Positions 1 through 7,236 are shown, numbered from the stretch's first letter. The stretch: 10,409 bases of DNA from an uncultured Clostridium sp. (GCA_900540255.1 UQFE01000055.1:1-10409), one strand, 5' to 3'. A program made the numbers and translations. Notes: generated by a model not told the origin, from the letters alone.

Positions 1-85
1 TTAATGTAGTTTTACCGTGGTCTACGTGACCAATTGTTCCGATATTTACGTGTGGCTTACTTCTTTCGAACTTTTGCTTTGCCAT
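1..85 (-). CDS. tuf: Elongation factor Tu, N-terminal fragment (cut by window edge)
   Basis: The reverse strand reads [20 protein letters not shown] and then VDHGKTTL, the N-terminus of EF-Tu, the GTPase that delivers aminoacyl-tRNA to the ribosomal A site. The GHVDHGKT P-loop (G1 motif) at residues 20-27 is intact. Only 28 codons lie in the window; the rest continues past the left edge. The ATG at 83-85 follows a strong AAGGAGG at 94-100. The gene lies 65 nt after tRNA-Thr with no promoter or terminator seen between, so the two are probably co-transcribed. Many clostridia carry two tuf genes, one in the str operon and one near sigH and the rpmG-secE-nusG genes. I infer this is the second copy, but the str operon is not visible here. 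Confidence 0.96.
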   Translation of the reverse strand, partial: MAKQKFERSKPHVNIGTIGHVDHGKTTL

Positions 86-150
86 TTGAAATTCCTCCTT
101 ATTTTTAAGTAAACTTTGCCTAGCGTTTGCATACTAATTTATATTTATCT

Positions 151-226
151 TGGAGCTCATGATCGGCATTGAACCGACGACCTCCACCTTACCAAGGTGA
201 CACTCTTCCTACTGAGCTACATGAGC
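151..226 (-). tRNA. tRNA-Thr (anticodon GGT)
   Basis: This is a full 76-nt cloverleaf on the minus strand. The 7-bp acceptor stem pairs GCTCATG with CATGAGC, the D-stem is GCTC/GAGT, and the anticodon stem TCACC/GGTGG holds the loop TTGGTAA. The T-arm GTCGG/CCGAT has the loop TTCAATG. The anticodon GGT (plus-strand 191-193) reads threonine codons ACC and ACU. The discriminator base is U, as in other Firmicute tRNA-Thr, and the 3' CCA is encoded (151-153). It lies 81 nt downstream of the sigH stop and 65 nt upstream of tuf, with its own promoter candidate at 263-291. Confidence 0.97.
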
Positions 227-227
227 A

Positions 228-248
228 TTAAAGTGATACTCACTTTAA
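228..248 (-). repeat. Perfect 9-bp inverted repeat abutting tRNA-Thr
   Basis: TTAAAGTGA (228-236) and TCACTTTAA (240-248) form a perfect hairpin with a 3-nt loop, ending one base before the tRNA 5' end. No T-run follows on the minus strand, so it is not an intrinsic terminator. It falls just downstream of the -10 candidates, so it would be the first structure in the nascent transcript. It could be a processing or leader hairpin, or a DNA operator. I cannot tell which. Confidence 0.6.
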
Positions 249-262
249 TATACCAATTATAA

Positions 263-291
263 AGTTTACTATCATTTGTTTTTTTTGTCAA
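263..291 (-). promoter_or_regulatory. Promoter candidate for tRNA-Thr and tuf
   Basis: On the minus strand a perfect -35 TTGACA (286-291) is followed after 17 nt by TAAACT (263-268), a 4/6 match to the -10 consensus. A perfect TATAAT lies slightly further on (256-261) but is 24 nt from the -35, too far for standard sigma-A spacing. It sits between the sigH stop and the tRNA, so it would drive tRNA-Thr and tuf independently of the upstream operon. No terminator separates it from sigH, so read-through is also possible. Confidence 0.65.
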
Positions 292-307
292 TATTATTTT
301 AGTATTA

Positions 308-994
308 TTATTTAGTCTCAGAAAGGCACTTTTCAAGCTTTTTTTTCACTCTTTGAAGCGCATTATCAATAGATTTTGCATGCCTATCTAAATCACAAGC
401 AATCTCTTGATACGATTTTCCATCAAGATATGATTGCAAAACCTCCATTTCCAAATGAGAAAGGACCTTTGAAATTGCTTTTTCTATATATTCCTTTTCT
501 TCTTTTCCTATTATAAGCTCTTCAGGATCTGTTATCTTCATACTTGATAGTATATCCATAAGTGTTCTTTCCGAATCATCTTCTGACACAGGTTTGTTAA
601 GAGATACATATGTATTTAACGGAATATGCTTTTGTCTTGTTGCCGTTTTTATTGCAGTTATTATTTGCCTTGTTATACACAACTCAGCAAAAGACCTAAA
701 TGTAGTTGATTTTTCATAATTAAAATCTCTAATTGCCTTATATAACCCTATCATACCTTCTTGATAAATATCCTCTTTATCTGCCCCAATTAGGAAATAT
801 GATTTAGATTTTGCTTTAACAAAGCCTTCATATTTAGAAATAACATATTCTTGTGCTCTAACATTTCCTTTTTTTGCTTCAACTACAATTTCTTCTTCTG
901 TCCTACCCTCAAATTCACCTGCTATTTCTTTTGAATAATCATTGTTATCCACAAATTCCCCTCCATTCCCAAAATTCTCCCTATATTTATCCAC
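308..994 (-). CDS. sigH: RNA polymerase sigma factor SigH (Spo0H type, sigma-70 family)
   Basis: SigH directs RNA polymerase to early stationary-phase and sporulation promoters. Region 2 is clear: region 2.2 DIYQEGMIGLYKAIRDF at residues 75-91, then 2.3-2.4 through the conserved run ending ITAIKTATR near 120. Region 4 has a helix-turn-helix, SYQEIACDLDRHAKSIDNAL, at 194-213. Length (228 aa) is close to the family norm, with a slightly long N-terminus. The start used here is GTG (992-994) inside the end of rae1, an 8-nt overlap, preceded by AGAGG at 1004-1008. A second in-frame GTG at codon 15 (950-952) has the stronger site GGAGGGG at 958-964 and would give 214 aa, so the start is uncertain. 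The position after rae1 matches the conserved Firmicute order. The overlap suggests translational coupling if the first start is used. Confidence 0.95.
   Translation of the reverse strand: MDKYRENFGNGGEFVDNNDYSKEIAGEFEGRTEEEIVVEAKKGNVRAQEYVISKYEGFVKAKSKSYFLIGADKEDIYQEGMIGLYKAIRDFNYEKSTTFRSFAELCITRQIITAIKTATRQKHIPLNTYVSLNKPVSEDDSERTLMDILSSMKITDPEELIIGKEEKEYIEKAISKVLSHLEMEVLQSYLDGKSYQEIACDLDRHAKSIDNALQRVKKKLEKCLSETK
958..964 (-). promoter_or_regulatory. Strong internal ribosome binding site for alternative sigH start
   Basis: GGAGGGG on the minus strand lies 5 nt upstream of an in-frame GTG at 950-952, codon 15 of the longer sigH frame. It is a better Shine-Dalgarno match than the AGAGG (1004-1008) upstream of the first GTG. 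Both candidate starts begin GTGGATAA. SigH may therefore initiate here, with the first 14 codons untranslated. Confidence 0.45.
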
Positions 995-1496
995 GCCTAA
1001 TAGCCTCTAATTTTTTTAAAATATCTTCATCAATATTGTCTTGAATAGTACTTTTATGTGAAGTACTAACTTTTTTACTTGACCTTTTTATATCTTCAGA
1101 AGTATCAAACACCATATTATAAAATTCTATACTTGAAATTCTAGTTGCACCCCTTTGAAAAATGGTTTGTTGTTCTAATGAATCTGATGTAACTACAGAA
1201 ACCTCAAATCTTCTTCCTATATTATGTATTTCTTTTTCAATATAAGCATCTGCTGTTTCTCCACTTTTAGTAAATATAACTGTAAGATTTTTATTATGCT
1301 CATATTTATTTTCCAAATTACCAGCTACTCTATAACCATCAAATATTAACATAATTTTAATTTGGTGAATAGCACCATAATTATGTAAAATATCAATAAG
1401 CTTTTGTCTAGCACTATCTAAACTTATTTCTTTTTCACTCTTTAGATTACTCCAACTATTTATTACATTATATCCATCTACAAATATAAATTTCAC
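987..1496 (-). CDS. rae1: NYN-domain (PIN-like) ribosome-associated endonuclease, Rae1/YacP family
   Basis: This 169-aa protein matches the YacP family, whose Bacillus member Rae1 cleaves mRNA in the ribosomal A site. PIN-like acidic residues are in the expected places: FVDGYNVI with D7, IFDGYR with D53, SGETADAYIE with E80 and D83, and VTSDSLEQQ with D105. The C-terminal 40 residues are charged and probably flexible. The start is GTG (1494-1496) with AGGGGT (1502-1507) upstream and no better ATG nearby. The gene begins 24 nt after the rlmB stop and overlaps sigH by 8 nt. Fold and family are well supported. The A-site cleavage activity is carried over from the Bacillus protein and not shown by this sequence. 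Confidence 0.9.
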   Translation of the reverse strand: MKFIFVDGYNVINSWSNLKSEKEISLDSARQKLIDILHNYGAIHQIKIMLIFDGYRVAGNLENKYEHNKNLTVIFTKSGETADAYIEKEIHNIGRRFEVSVVTSDSLEQQTIFQRGATRISSIEFYNMVFDTSEDIKRSSKKVSTSHKSTIQDNIDEDILKKLEAIRRG

Positions 1497-1520
1497 TTCT
1501 TACCCCTATGCGTGTATTTA

Positions 1521-2384
1521 TTATTTAGTTAATCTACCTTTTAAAACTTCATACATCATTATACCACCTGCAACCGAAGCATTTAAAGAGTTAATTTTTC
1601 CTATCATAGGTATTTTTACTAATAAATCACACTTTTTAAGCGTTAAACTTGAAATCCCTTTTCCTTCACTTCCTATTATTAACGCACATGGACCTGAAAA
1701 ATCAGTATTATAGCTATAATCTTTACCATCTATATCAGCTCCATAAATCCAAATTCCTTGTTCTTTTAACATATCTATAGTTGCATTTATATTTGTAACC
1801 TTTGCAATTTTCATATGTTCTATTGCTCCAGCTGAACATTTATAAACTGTAGATGTTACACCAACATTTCTTCTTTTTGGTATTATTATTCCATGCACTC
1901 CACAAAGCTCTGCTGTTCTTATTATTGAACCTAAGTTATGAGGATCTTCAATTTCATCTAATATAACTATAAATGGTTGTTGTTCTTTTCTTTTTGCATC
2001 CTCTAATATATCATTTACTTCACAATATTTAAAAGGAGTAACTCTTGCAACTATTCCTTGATGGTTTAATCCATCACACATTGTATCTAATTTTCTTCTA
2101 TCTGCTTCTTTAATTACAACTCCTTTATCTTTAGCTAATCCTAAAGCAACCTTTATAGATCCTTCTAAATCCCCCTTGCTTACATATACACATTCAATAG
2201 TTCTATCACTTTTTAAAGCTTCGATTACTGCATTTCTTCCTATGATTAAATCTTCTCTCATAGATTCATTACTTGTATTATTTTTTTCTTTTCTATCATC
2301 TCTTCTATCTTGAAACTTATTATTTCTTTCTTGAAATTTATTAAATTCTCTTTCTCTTCTTCTTTGATTTTCTCTTTTTGTCAT
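1521..2384 (-). CDS. rlmB: 23S rRNA 2'-O-ribose methyltransferase, SpoU/TrmH family (RlmB/YacO)
   Basis: A SPOUT-class enzyme that by family methylates a 23S rRNA guanosine ribose (G2251 in E. coli numbering) using S-adenosylmethionine. After an N-terminal region comes the SpoU substrate-binding domain (about 46-120, starting IIGRNAVIEAL), then the knotted catalytic domain with all three motifs: NLGSIIRTAE at 150-159 with the conserved Arg156, ALIIGSEGKGIS at 234-245 with Glu240, and IPMIGKINSLNASVAGG at 258-274. The first 40 or so residues are an extra Arg/Lys/Glu/Asn-rich tail with a near-repeat NKFQER/NKFQDR, probably disordered and able to contact RNA. The start is ATG (2382-2384) with AAAAGGAGAA (2391-2400) well placed. 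The later Met42 has no such site, so the tail looks translated. The gene begins 18 nt after mrnC. Confidence 0.94.
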   Translation of the reverse strand: MTKRENQRRREREFNKFQERNNKFQDRRDDRKEKNNTSNESMREDLIIGRNAVIEALKSDRTIECVYVSKGDLEGSIKVALGLAKDKGVVIKEADRRKLDTMCDGLNHQGIVARVTPFKYCEVNDILEDAKRKEQQPFIVILDEIEDPHNLGSIIRTAELCGVHGIIIPKRRNVGVTSTVYKCSAGAIEHMKIAKVTNINATIDMLKEQGIWIYGADIDGKDYSYNTDFSGPCALIIGSEGKGISSLTLKKCDLLVKIPMIGKINSLNASVAGGIMMYEVLKGRLTK

Positions 2385-2402
2385 TATTTATTCTCCTTTT
2401 TC

Positions 2403-2816
2403 TTATAGCTCTATTGAAATAGCCTTATTAAATATAAATTCTAATTTTTCAAAATTTCCTGTTAAATATAAATATCCTACTAATGCTTCAAATCCAGTAG
2501 CCATTCTATAATCCCTTACATCTGCATTTTTAGGAATTGTTGCAGATTTAGCATTTCTACCTCTTTTATATATATAACTTTCCTCTTCTGTTAAATCATT
2601 TTCTATTACATGCATAATAGTAGCTTGACTTTTTGCCTTAACATAACCTATAGCTTTAATATGTATTTTATGCGCTGTTAATTCTAAGTTTTGTGATAAT
2701 ATATGATTTCTTATAAAAAGTTCATAAACTCCATCTCCTACTAATGCAAGTTGAAGTGGATTTAATAATCTAGCTTCCTTTGCTGTAAATTCTCTTACTC
2801 TTAAATCTTTTAACAT
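2403..2816 (-). CDS. mrnC: Mini-ribonuclease III (23S rRNA 3'/5' maturation)
   Basis: This 137-aa protein has only the RNase III catalytic domain and no double-stranded RNA-binding domain, which defines Mini-III. In Bacillus, MrnC removes the ends of pre-23S rRNA from the double-stranded processing stalk. Visible motifs are LALVGDGVYELFIR at 23-36 (signature helix with Asp28), KRGRNAKS at 84-91, and YRMATGFEALVGYLYL at 103-118 with the second acidic site at Glu110. The protein dimerises in the family. The start is ATG (2814-2816) with AGGAGA at 2825-2830. It is followed 18 nt later by rlmB, another 23S rRNA enzyme, and preceded by cysS as in Bacillus. A 175-nt gap from cysS contains no convincing promoter or terminator. 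Confidence 0.95.
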   Translation of the reverse strand: MLKDLRVREFTAKEARLLNPLQLALVGDGVYELFIRNHILSQNLELTAHKIHIKAIGYVKAKSQATIMHVIENDLTEEESYIYKRGRNAKSATIPKNADVRDYRMATGFEALVGYLYLTGNFEKLEFIFNKAISIEL

Positions 2817-2870
2817 TTTAATTTTCTCCTAGTTATTATATTTATTAAAAACTAAGAGCTAAAAGGAAGT

Positions 2871-2890
2871 ACAAACTTTCTTAAGTTTGT
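2871..2890 (-). repeat. 8-bp hairpin in the cysS-mrnC gap
   Basis: ACAAACTT (2871-2878) and AAGTTTGT (2883-2890) are perfect complements around a 4-nt loop, in the 175-nt AT-rich gap between cysS and mrnC. On the minus strand it is followed by ACTTCCTTTTAG, not a clean U-run, so termination would be weak at best. It may be an mRNA stability or processing hairpin. The rest of the gap shows nothing else I can name. Confidence 0.4.
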
Positions 2891-2991
2891 TGAAATTTTT
2901 TCAAATAAAATAAGCTTTACTTAATTTAATGAAATTTTTTTAAATCTTCTCTCTTAACTCTAATTTAAATTTTTTATTTTTAATAAATTAA

Positions 2992-4392
2992 TTAATCAAC
3001 CTTTTTCCATCTAACGCCTTGCGGAGTATCTAAAAGTTCTATTCCTCTACCTTTTAAGTCATCTCTTATTTTATCTGCTAAAGCAAAATTTCTATCTTTT
3101 CTAGCTTGTTGTCTTTCAGCTATTAAAGCTTCTATTTCTTCTTCTAAATTTCCTTTAGTTGTTTTTTGTAATATTCCTAAAGGTGAACCTAATTCTCTAA
3201 TTAATTCTAATGCTTTTTCACATAATTCCTTTGATGAATTTATTCCAACATTACTATTTATATCTCTTATTAAATCAAATAAAACAGATATAGCATCAGC
3301 AGTATTAAAATCATCATCCATTTTTTCAATGTATCTTTGTCTATAAGCATCTAATGAATTTAAGTATTCTTGTTCATCCTTTGTCATTTCATCAACTTTT
3401 ACTTCTGAAATTAAGTTTTCTAAGTTTCCAACTGCATTATATAATCTTTCTACAGAAGATTTAGCTGATTCTAATAAATCTTCACTAAAGTTTAATTGAA
3501 TTCTATAATGACCTGAAAGCATTAAAAATCTAATTACATCTGCATCATATTTCTTTAATGCATCTCTAGCAGTTAAGAAATTATTTAAAGACTTAGACAT
3601 TTTTTGATTATTAACATTTAAGAATGCAGAGTGCATCCAGTAATTAGCAAACTTTTTACCTGTTAATGCCTCACTTTGAGCTATTTCATTTTCATGATGT
3701 GGGAATGCTAAGTCCATTCCACCAGCATGTATATCAATAGTTTCTCCAAGTAATTTCTTAGCCATGCATGAACACTCAATATGCCATCCTGGTCTTCCAA
3801 GTCCCCATGGAGATTCCCAAGCTGGTTCACCCGGTTTTTGAGCTTTCCATATAGCAAAATCTACAGGATCTTCTTTTCTTTCATCTACATTGATTCTTGC
3901 TCCTGATCTTAAATCATCTAAGTTTTGTCCTATAAGCTGTCCATAACTTTCAAACTTCTTAGTTCTAAAGTATACATCACCATTAACTTCGTAAGCATAA
4001 CCTTTTTCTATTAAACCAGATACAAATTCTATTATTTCTGAAATATATTCAGTTGCTCTTGGATTTGTTGTTGCTCTTTTTATATTTAATCCATCAGCAT
4101 CCTTATAATATTCATCTATATATTTGTCTCCAATTTCTTTTACAGTTGTATGCTCTTCATTAGCTTTATTAATCATTTTATCATCTATATCAGTAAAATT
4201 TTGAACAAAGTTAACTTCATATCCTCTGTATTCCATATATCTTCTTATAGTATCAAAAACAATAAATGTTCTTCCATTTCCTATATGAAAGTAATTATAT
4301 ACTGTTGGTCCACAAACATACATATTTACTTTTCCTGGCTCTAAAGGAACAAACTCTTCTTTTTTTCTAGTCAAAGAATTATATATTTTCAT
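2992..4392 (-). CDS. cysS: Cysteinyl-tRNA synthetase (class I)
   Basis: Charges tRNA-Cys with cysteine in the cytoplasm. The 466-aa length is typical. The class I ATP-binding signature HIGN is at 36-39 and KMSKS at 264-268. The zinc ligands that recognise cysteine are present: Cys27 in VCGPT, Cys207 in WHIECSCM, His232 in FPHHENE, and Glu236. The C-terminal helical anticodon-binding region ends with the usual GVRW (459-462). The start is ATG (4390-4392) with AGAGGAG at 4400-4406. It lies 30 nt after proS, so the two synthetases are probably on one transcript under the proS T-box. I saw no Cys-specific T-box of its own in that short gap. Confidence 0.98.
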   Translation of the reverse strand: MKIYNSLTRKKEEFVPLEPGKVNMYVCGPTVYNYFHIGNGRTFIVFDTIRRYMEYRGYEVNFVQNFTDIDDKMINKANEEHTTVKEIGDKYIDEYYKDADGLNIKRATTNPRATEYISEIIEFVSGLIEKGYAYEVNGDVYFRTKKFESYGQLIGQNLDDLRSGARINVDERKEDPVDFAIWKAQKPGEPAWESPWGLGRPGWHIECSCMAKKLLGETIDIHAGGMDLAFPHHENEIAQSEALTGKKFANYWMHSAFLNVNNQKMSKSLNNFLTARDALKKYDADVIRFLMLSGHYRIQLNFSEDLLESAKSSVERLYNAVGNLENLISEVKVDEMTKDEQEYLNSLDAYRQRYIEKMDDDFNTADAISVLFDLIRDINSNVGINSSKELCEKALELIRELGSPLGILQKTTKGNLEEEIEALIAERQQARKDRNFALADKIRDDLKGRGIELLDTPQGVRWKKVD

Positions 4393-4422
4393 CCTAAAAC
4401 TCCTCTCTTTTCATTTTTTATA

Positions 4423-6132
4423 TTATAAGCTTATATTATTAATTTCAAATTGAGATTTTACCTTTTCTAAAACATCTTCAATTTTTATTACTTCCATTTC
4501 ACCATCTCTTAGCTTAAATTCAACTTCTCCATCAGTAATCTTTTTACCAACAGTAACTCTCATTGGTATACCAATTAATTCTGAATCCTTAAATTTAACA
4601 CCTGGTCTTTCATTTCTATCATCTAATATAGCATCAACACCAATTTTTCTTAATTCATCATATAACTTATTAGCTATTTTCATTTGAGCTTCATCTTTAA
4701 TATTTACTGGTATAACTGATACATGATATGGAGCAACTGAAAGTGGCCATATTATTCCATTTTCATCATGATGTTGTTCTATTATTGAAGCCATTGTTCT
4801 TGTAACACCAATTCCATAGCATCCCATAACAAATGGAACATTTTTGCCATTTTCATCTATAAATGTAGCATTCATTGCAGCTGAATATTTAGTTCCTAAT
4901 TTAAATATGTGACCAACTTCTGTTCCTCTTGCAATAGTAACTTCAGAACCACATTTTGGACATTTTTCTCCACTTTCAATTTTTCTAAAATCTCCTACAA
5001 CACCTTCAAAATCTCTTCCGTAATTAACATTTTTTAAGTGATATCCTGTCTCATTAGCCCCTAAAATCATGTTATACATATTAGCAACTTCTTCATCTAC
5101 TAATAATAAATCAACTTTTATTCCTACTGGTCCTCCAAATCCTGGTTCACAATTTGTAGCCTTTGTATATTCTTCATTTGAAGCCATAATTATATCTCCT
5201 GAAGCTTGTGCTGCATTAGCAACCTTTACTTCATTTACTTCTCTATCTCCTCTAACAACTACACCTACAATTTTTCCATCAACATTAAACATTAATAATT
5301 TAACAGTTTTCTTTGGTGATACTTTTAAGAATTCTGAAACTTCATATATTCCTCTACTATCTGGTGTAGCTACCTTTTCCATTTCTAATAATTCTTCTAC
5401 TTCTGCCTTTTCTGGAGTAGCTTCTGCTTTTTCAATATTTGCTGCATAATCACATGCACTACAGAATACTACATCATCTTCACCAACTTCAGATTTAACC
5501 ATAAACTCTGCTGAATTTGCTCCTCCAATTGCACCTGAATCAGCTTCAACACATTTAGCATCAATTCCACATCTATTAAAAATTTTAACATATGCATCAT
5601 GCATTTTATCATAAGATACATCTAAACCTGCTTGATCTTTATCAAAGCTATAAGCATCCTTCATTATGAATTCTCTTGACCTCATTATACCAAATCTTGG
5701 TCTTCTCTCATCTCTATATTTTGTTTGGATTTGATAAAGATTTACTGGTAATTGCTTATATGATTTTATTTCATTTCTAGCAATATCAGTAAATACCTCT
5801 TCATGTGTTGGTCCAAGACAGAAATCTCTATTATTTCTATCTTTTAATCTAAACATTTCATCTCCGTAGACATCCCATCTACCTGATTCTTGCCATAATT
5901 CTGCTGGTAATACTGCAGATGCTAAAAACTCTTGTGCTCCTGCTGTATTCATTTCTTCTCTAACTATTTCTTCAATATTTTTTAAAACCTTTAACCCTAT
6001 TGGCATGTAGTTATAAATTCCAGCTGCCATCTTTCTAATCATTCCTGCTCTAAGCATAAGCTTATGGCTATCTATTTCAGCTTCTGCTGGCACTTCTCTT
6101 AATGTTGATACTAACATATTTGACATCTTCAT
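4423..6132 (-). CDS. proS: Prolyl-tRNA synthetase, bacterial type with editing insertion (class II)
   Basis: Charges tRNA-Pro. At 569 aa it is the long bacterial form. The class II core includes the GPTHEEVF loop (107-114), motif 2 beginning [17 protein letters not shown] (139-155), and motif 3 [11 protein letters not shown] (437-447). Between motifs 2 and 3, about 225-400, lies the YbaK-like insertion domain that in this family hydrolyses Ala-tRNA-Pro. It includes [12 protein letters not shown] (271-282), with Lys279 at the expected editing position. Two Cys pairs flank it (C224/C227 and C391/C394). The anticodon-binding domain spans about 468-560. The start is ATG (6130-6132) with AGGAGGA 8 nt upstream; Met3 and Met6 are poorer choices. 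It is the first gene after a Pro-specific T-box leader. Confidence 0.98.
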   Translation of the reverse strand: MKMSNMLVSTLREVPAEAEIDSHKLMLRAGMIRKMAAGIYNYMPIGLKVLKNIEEIVREEMNTAGAQEFLASAVLPAELWQESGRWDVYGDEMFRLKDRNNRDFCLGPTHEEVFTDIARNEIKSYKQLPVNLYQIQTKYRDERRPRFGIMRSREFIMKDAYSFDKDQAGLDVSYDKMHDAYVKIFNRCGIDAKCVEADSGAIGGANSAEFMVKSEVGEDDVVFCSACDYAANIEKAEATPEKAEVEELLEMEKVATPDSRGIYEVSEFLKVSPKKTVKLLMFNVDGKIVGVVVRGDREVNEVKVANAAQASGDIIMASNEEYTKATNCEPGFGGPVGIKVDLLLVDEEVANMYNMILGANETGYHLKNVNYGRDFEGVVGDFRKIESGEKCPKCGSEVTIARGTEVGHIFKLGTKYSAAMNATFIDENGKNVPFVMGCYGIGVTRTMASIIEQHHDENGIIWPLSVAPYHVSVIPVNIKDEAQMKIANKLYDELRKIGVDAILDDRNERPGVKFKDSELIGIPMRVTVGKKITDGEVEFKLRDGEMEVIKIEDVLEKVKSQFEINNISL

Positions 6133-6212
6133 AATAAATTTCCTCCTAATTGTTTTTTATTACTATAATAATTTTTATTTTTCTGATTATTTTTATTGAA
6201 ATCTAATTTATA

Positions 6213-6229
6213 TTAATAAAGCTTATTAA
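6213..6229. repeat. Short AT-rich palindrome in the proS leader
   Basis: TTAATAA (6213-6219) and TTATTAA (6223-6229) flank AGC. It lies between the T-box terminator and proS. The roughly 140 nt here (6133-6272) are almost purely A/T and hold the proS ribosome binding site at 6141-6147. The palindrome may be chance in such sequence. I assign it no function. Confidence 0.3.
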
Positions 6230-6272
6230 AACTTTTATTATCTTAATTTAATTTCAACTTTTAATTATAAAC

Positions 6273-6308
6273 AAAAAGTTCACCCTAATATATAATTAGG
6301 GCGAACTT
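6273..6308 (-). terminator. T-box regulated intrinsic terminator
   Basis: On the minus strand AAGTTCGCCCTAAT and ATTAGGGTGAACTT form a 14-bp stem (6276-6308) with one G-U pair and a 5-nt loop, running into five U residues. Its 5' arm contains CGCCCTAA, which can alternatively pair with TTAGG and GCG flanking the T-box bulge. That is the expected terminator/antiterminator switch. Confidence 0.93.
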
Positions 6309-6488
6309 ATATCCGCGGTACCACCTAAATTTGTACTTTAATAATGATAACGGTGTTAAACCGATAGTTTTTACCTATAACTCAAAAGCTGGTTCAAAAT
6401 CTGTTGAAAATCTTACAGCCAATGGATTTTCTCTCTGAATTAGCGATTTCTACTATTCTTCATCACTGCTTTAGTAATATTTTTTTAT
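6276..6488 (-). promoter_or_regulatory. T-box riboswitch (tRNA-Pro sensing) controlling proS
   Basis: The leader has all main T-box parts on the minus strand. Stem I is closed by ACTAAAGC (6468-6475) against GCTTTTGAGT (6380-6389). It contains an AGTA motif, a GAGAG segment, and a distal 7-bp stem GAAAATC/GATTTTC around a loop with TTGGCTGTAA. The specifier is read as CCA (6390-6392) in the context GAA-CCA-GCTTTTGAG, a proline codon read by tRNA-Pro(UGG). The T-box core AGGTGGTACCGCGG is at 6313-6326, and its UGGU matches a tRNA 3' end ACCA, that is discriminator A, as in tRNA-Pro. Uncharged tRNA-Pro should stabilise the antiterminator and permit proS expression; charged tRNA leads to termination. 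The 417-nt gene-free stretch between ispD and proS is mostly this element. Confidence 0.96.
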
Positions 6489-6494
6489 TAATTT

Positions 6495-6523
6495 ATTATA
6501 TAATCTTGAAAATACTCTGTCAA
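6495..6523 (-). promoter_or_regulatory. Consensus sigma-A promoter of the proS T-box transcript
   Basis: Minus strand TTGACA (6518-6523), 17-nt spacer, TATAAT (6495-6500): both hexamers match the consensus perfectly with optimal spacing. The predicted transcription start is near 6488, just before Stem I, giving a leader of about 355 nt. The promoter is strong, so expression should be set mainly by the T-box switch downstream. Confidence 0.9.
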
Positions 6524-6549
6524 TATAATGAAATACGAACTACTTATTG

Positions 6550-7224
6550 TTAAATAAGCCTTTCTGCTAATATTAAATCTTCTGGTGTTGTAACTTTAAT
6601 ATTAGTATATTCACCATCATAAAGATATACACTATATCCATACTTTTCAACAACCATAGTGTCATCTGTTACCTTTTCTCCATTATATCTTATCTTTTCA
6701 TGACATTCTAATATTTCATCAAATTTAAATACTTGTGGTGTTTGTATTGATACTAAATTAGCTCTATTTGGTGTATCAACAGAAAAATTCTTTTCATTTT
6801 TAACTTTTATAGTATCTTTAGGCATCACACCTGGTGCAGCTGCACCATATATTTCAGCAAATTTAATGCCTTCGTTTATTATCCTCTCTGAAATAAAAGG
6901 TCTTGCTCCATCATGAATCAATACAATATCAGTGCTACTATTTTTTAAGCTTTTAAGTGCATTATATACTGAATCTTGTCTTTCTTTACCACCTATAACT
7001 ATTTTATTAATTCTTAATTCATATTTTTTTAAAATATTTTCTTTAAAATATTTTACTTCATCTTCTGGTAAAACTACTATTATATTATCTATTTTTTTAT
7101 TTTCACTAAATTTCTTTAATGTATAATAAATTATAGGCTTACCCTTTATATCAATAAATTGCTTGCTAATAGCTGATCTCATTCGCTTACCTTTTCCACC
7201 AGCTAAAATAATAGCACTTATCAT
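6550..7224 (-). CDS. ispD: 2-C-methyl-D-erythritol 4-phosphate cytidylyltransferase
   Basis: Third enzyme of the MEP isoprenoid pathway: it joins CTP and MEP to give CDP-ME. The N-terminal nucleotide-binding signature ILAGGKGKRM (6-15) is followed by KQF, with Arg14 and Lys21 matching the catalytic Arg/Lys pair. GGKERQDSV is at 78-86, the metal-linked DGARP at 105-109, VTDD at 185-188, and NIKVTTPEDL at 208-217. The 224-aa length is normal. The start is ATG (7222-7224) with AAAGGAGA at 7231-7238, overlapping the yacL stop codon, so translation is probably coupled. Unlike Bacillus, ispF does not follow; the next feature downstream is the proS promoter. No clear terminator follows ispD. Confidence 0.97.
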   Translation of the reverse strand: MISAIILAGGKGKRMRSAISKQFIDIKGKPIIYYTLKKFSENKKIDNIIVVLPEDEVKYFKENILKKYELRINKIVIGGKERQDSVYNALKSLKNSSTDIVLIHDGARPFISERIINEGIKFAEIYGAAAPGVMPKDTIKVKNEKNFSVDTPNRANLVSIQTPQVFKFDEILECHEKIRYNGEKVTDDTMVVEKYGYSVYLYDGEYTNIKVTTPEDLILAERLI

Positions 7225-7236
7225 CCTAACTCTCCT

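Noticed and set aside
2832..2842. TATAAT-like sequence just before mrnC as a promoter
   Set aside because: The start would fall within the mrnC ribosome binding site, and the hexamer at -35 spacing matches only about 3 of 6 bases.
4150..4344. Plus-strand open frame of 64 codons
   Set aside because: It lies wholly inside cysS on the opposite strand, has no ribosome binding site and reads as low-complexity Ile/Ser/Phe sequence; it is a shadow of cysS.
5069..5449. Plus-strand open frame of 126 codons
   Set aside because: It is antisense to the proS editing domain, and its Ser/Thr/Pro-rich composition is the usual mirror of AT-rich coding DNA. No promoter or ribosome binding site was seen.
6543..6558. 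CTTATT/AATAAG hairpin at the ispD stop as a terminator
   Set aside because: It has only 6 A/T-rich pairs and no U-run on the minus strand; too weak to call.
6932..7126. Plus-strand open frame of 64 codons
   Set aside because: It is antisense to ispD, with Leu/Phe/Ser-rich sequence from complementing Lys/Glu codons. It has no supporting signals.
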